Assembly: GCA_903921135.1 (NCBI GenBank)
Contig: CAIXOY010000536.1
Span: 1 to 7,975, forward strand
DNA: 7,975 nt
Direction: 5' to 3'
From: an uncultured Gammaproteobacteria bacterium
GTDB lineage: Bacteria > Pseudomonadota > Gammaproteobacteria > Pseudomonadales > UBA5518
Shown here piece by piece: positions 7,168 to 7,975 of this stretch (the first letter of the stretch is position 1; the number at the start of each line of letters is the position of its first letter). The translations under genes and the position numbers were made by a program. The notes under the pieces are model-generated. The model saw nothing but the letters and a program-made list of their open reading frames with translations, was not told where the DNA came from and searched no databases.

Positions 7168-7338
7168 TCGGGGCTCCGTGCGGCTCGCCCTGCAAGCCTG
7201 CGCAATCGCGTTGGGCGCCGCAACAGTACCGTTACCGGGCGCGAAGAGGGGATGGCGCCGCGCGAGCGACGGCGTGCATGACATGGCGCCGTTTGCATGT
7301 CCGTCGAACGGGCGATGCCCACGCCTGCACGTTTGGTG

Positions 7339-7368
7339 TTGAGCCATGAACCCCGGCGGTATATCTTG
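7339..7368 (+). promoter_or_regulatory. Candidate promoter of the toxin-antitoxin operon
   Basis: TTGAGC (7339-7344) and TATCTT (7363-7368) are 18 bp apart, each with four consensus matches. Transcription would begin near 7375, inside the downstream palindrome, leaving about 33 bases before the GTG start. The palindrome would then cover the start site, as expected for an autoregulated toxin-antitoxin operon. Hexamer quality is modest. Confidence 0.25.
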
Positions 7369-7386
7369 GTAATCACTTTGTGATAA
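7358..7386 (-). promoter_or_regulatory. Candidate promoter reading toward creB
   Basis: On the minus strand TTATCA (7386-7381) and TATACC (7363-7358) are separated by exactly 17 bp, each matching four of six consensus bases. It would give a leader of about 185 bases before creB. Its -35 and most of its spacer lie in the palindrome upstream of the antitoxin gene, so the antitoxin could also affect creB. No other creB promoter or Cre box was found in 7168-7407. This is a weak, inferred call. Confidence 0.25.
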
Positions 7387-7388
7387 CC
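7368..7388. promoter_or_regulatory. Inverted repeat, likely operator of the toxin-antitoxin operon
   Basis: The arms GGTAATCAC (7368-7376) and GTGATAACC (7380-7388) surround TTT and pair at eight of nine positions. The repeat ends 19 bp before the antitoxin start. AbrB/MazE-fold antitoxins are dimers that bind such palindromes to repress their own operons, alone or with the toxin (known of the family). Binding here is inferred from position and symmetry. Confidence 0.55.
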
Positions 7389-7407
7389 GATTGAGTCAGA
7401 GGTTCCC

Positions 7408-7635
7408 GTGATCAAGAATCTGACAAAGCACGGCAACAGCCTCGCGCTGGTGATCGAGAAGCCGGTGCTGGAGCTTCTCGGGGCGAACGCGGATACCGCC
7501 TTCGACGTCAGCACCGATGGCCAGGTGCTGATACTGTCCCCCATCCGGGATGCTGCGCGTCGGGAAGCCTTCACGGCCGCGCTCGACAAGGTGAATGCCC
7601 GCTACCCCAAAGCGCTGAAAAAACTGGCCGAGTGA
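7408..7635 (+). CDS. Antitoxin with AbrB/MazE-type DNA-binding domain
   Basis: This small 75-residue protein is the probable antitoxin for the Doc toxin encoded next. Residues about 1-46 (starting MIKNLTKHGNSLALVIEKPV) have the pattern of a swapped-hairpin AbrB/MazE/SpoVT fold: a short strand, the KHGNS turn, an ILE-like helix start and a beta pair ending QVLILSP. The charged C-terminal tail (47-75) should fold on the toxin and neutralise it. The start codon is GTG, supported by AGAGG at 7398-7402 with 5-base spacing. The stop is three bases before the toxin's start and in the same frame, so the two are surely co-translated. Repression of its own operon through the palindrome at 7368-7388 is likely. 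The family assignment is firm; the mechanism of neutralisation is inferred. Confidence 0.88.
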   Translation: MIKNLTKHGNSLALVIEKPVLELLGANADTAFDVSTDGQVLILSPIRDAARREAFTAALDKVNARYPKALKKLAE

Positions 7636-7638
7636 TCC

Positions 7639-7975
7639 GTGCAGTTTCTTGGCCTGCAGGAAGTCCTGGAGATCCATCGCGACCAGGTGACCCGCTACGG
7701 CGGGACCGCGGGCATCCGTGATCTCAATCTGCTCAAGTCGGCGCTCGGTATGCCAGGCGCGACCTTCAACGGCGAATTTCTGCACACGGATGTGTATGAG
7801 ATGGCCGCCGCCTATCTCTTTCACCTGGTCAGGAACCATCCTTTCCTGGATGGAAACAAGCGGGTCGGCGCTGTGGCTGCGCTCGTGTTCCTGGCGCTGA
7901 ACGGCCACGATTTCCAGGCACCGGAGGACGACCTGGCCGAGACGGTGCTGGCGGTTGCGCGGGGCGAGATCGGCA
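7639..7975 (+). CDS. doc: Doc-family toxin (death on curing), 3' end outside the window
   Basis: At least 112 residues are visible. The motif HPFLDGNKR at 67-75 is the Doc variant of the Fic motif, in which Lys (74) replaces the second Gly. Known Doc (phage P1) uses this fold to phosphorylate elongation factor EF-Tu and halt translation. GIRDLNLLKSAL at 25-36 and the helix around YEMAAAYLFHLVRNH (53-67) are further family landmarks. The only possible start is GTG at 7639, because an in-frame TGA (the antitoxin stop) lies one codon upstream. No strong ribosome site is present, so translation is probably coupled to the antitoxin. Family members are about 125-130 residues, so perhaps 15 residues lie beyond the window. 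No frameshift or stop is seen, and the catalytic His67, Asp71, Lys74 and Arg75 are intact. Confidence 0.93.
   Translation, partial: MQFLGLQEVLEIHRDQVTRYGGTAGIRDLNLLKSALGMPGATFNGEFLHTDVYEMAAAYLFHLVRNHPFLDGNKRVGAVAALVFLALNGHDFQAPEDDLAETVLAVARGEIG

Noticed and set aside
7168..7347. A 60-residue N-terminal extension of CreB
   Set aside because: Family length and the standard MPLVLIVDDE beginning with a GGAG site support the start at 7167.

Overview
This window reads as chromosomal DNA of a GC-rich proteobacterium, most likely a gammaproteobacterium. The main reason is a complete creB-creC-creD cluster whose products look like the enterobacterial and pseudomonad Cre proteins along their whole lengths. 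No RNA gene, insertion sequence, CRISPR array or prophage gene is visible. Coding density is high, and the longest stretch without a gene is about 240 bp.

Left part (1-2295). A truncated minus-strand gene starts with a signal peptide at the window edge. Next to it, on the same strand, is a soluble epoxide hydrolase of the microsomal/juvenile-hormone type. A classical short-chain dehydrogenase/reductase (SDR) is transcribed divergently from it. Their shared 159-bp intergenic region holds a perfect 8-bp inverted repeat flanked by two TAATCCG direct repeats, which may be an operator. The pair suggests oxidative or detoxifying metabolism of a small molecule; the substrate cannot be read from the sequence.

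Middle (2330-3457). A stand-alone class II Fic enzyme (predicted AMP transferase) has an N-terminal inhibitory motif, a complete catalytic motif and a C-terminal winged helix. Upstream of its start are two tandem copies, exactly 30 bp apart, of CGACACGT-N10-TGTCGC. They overlap a plausible promoter and are the most interesting unexplained non-coding structure in the window.

Right part (3614-7167, minus strand). The order is creB (response regulator), creC (sensor kinase, overlapping creB by one base in TGATG), then, after 97 bp, creD (inner-membrane protein). This is the Cre envelope-stress/metabolic two-component system and its classic target. creA is not adjacent, and the Cre box known from E. 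coli (TTCAC-N6-TTCAC) is not seen in front of creB or creD.

Right end (7408-7975, plus strand). A toxin-antitoxin operon encodes a MazE/AbrB-type antitoxin and a Doc toxin that runs off the window. A 9-bp-arm inverted repeat lies just upstream and is the likely autoregulatory operator. The same palindrome overlaps a candidate promoter pointing the other way, toward creB. The window therefore holds two Fic-fold proteins of different chemistry, a predicted AMP transferase (HPFTDGNGR) and a predicted Doc kinase (HPFLDGNKR). I found no gene set that amounts to a clearly new system; the novelty is in the regulatory sites.
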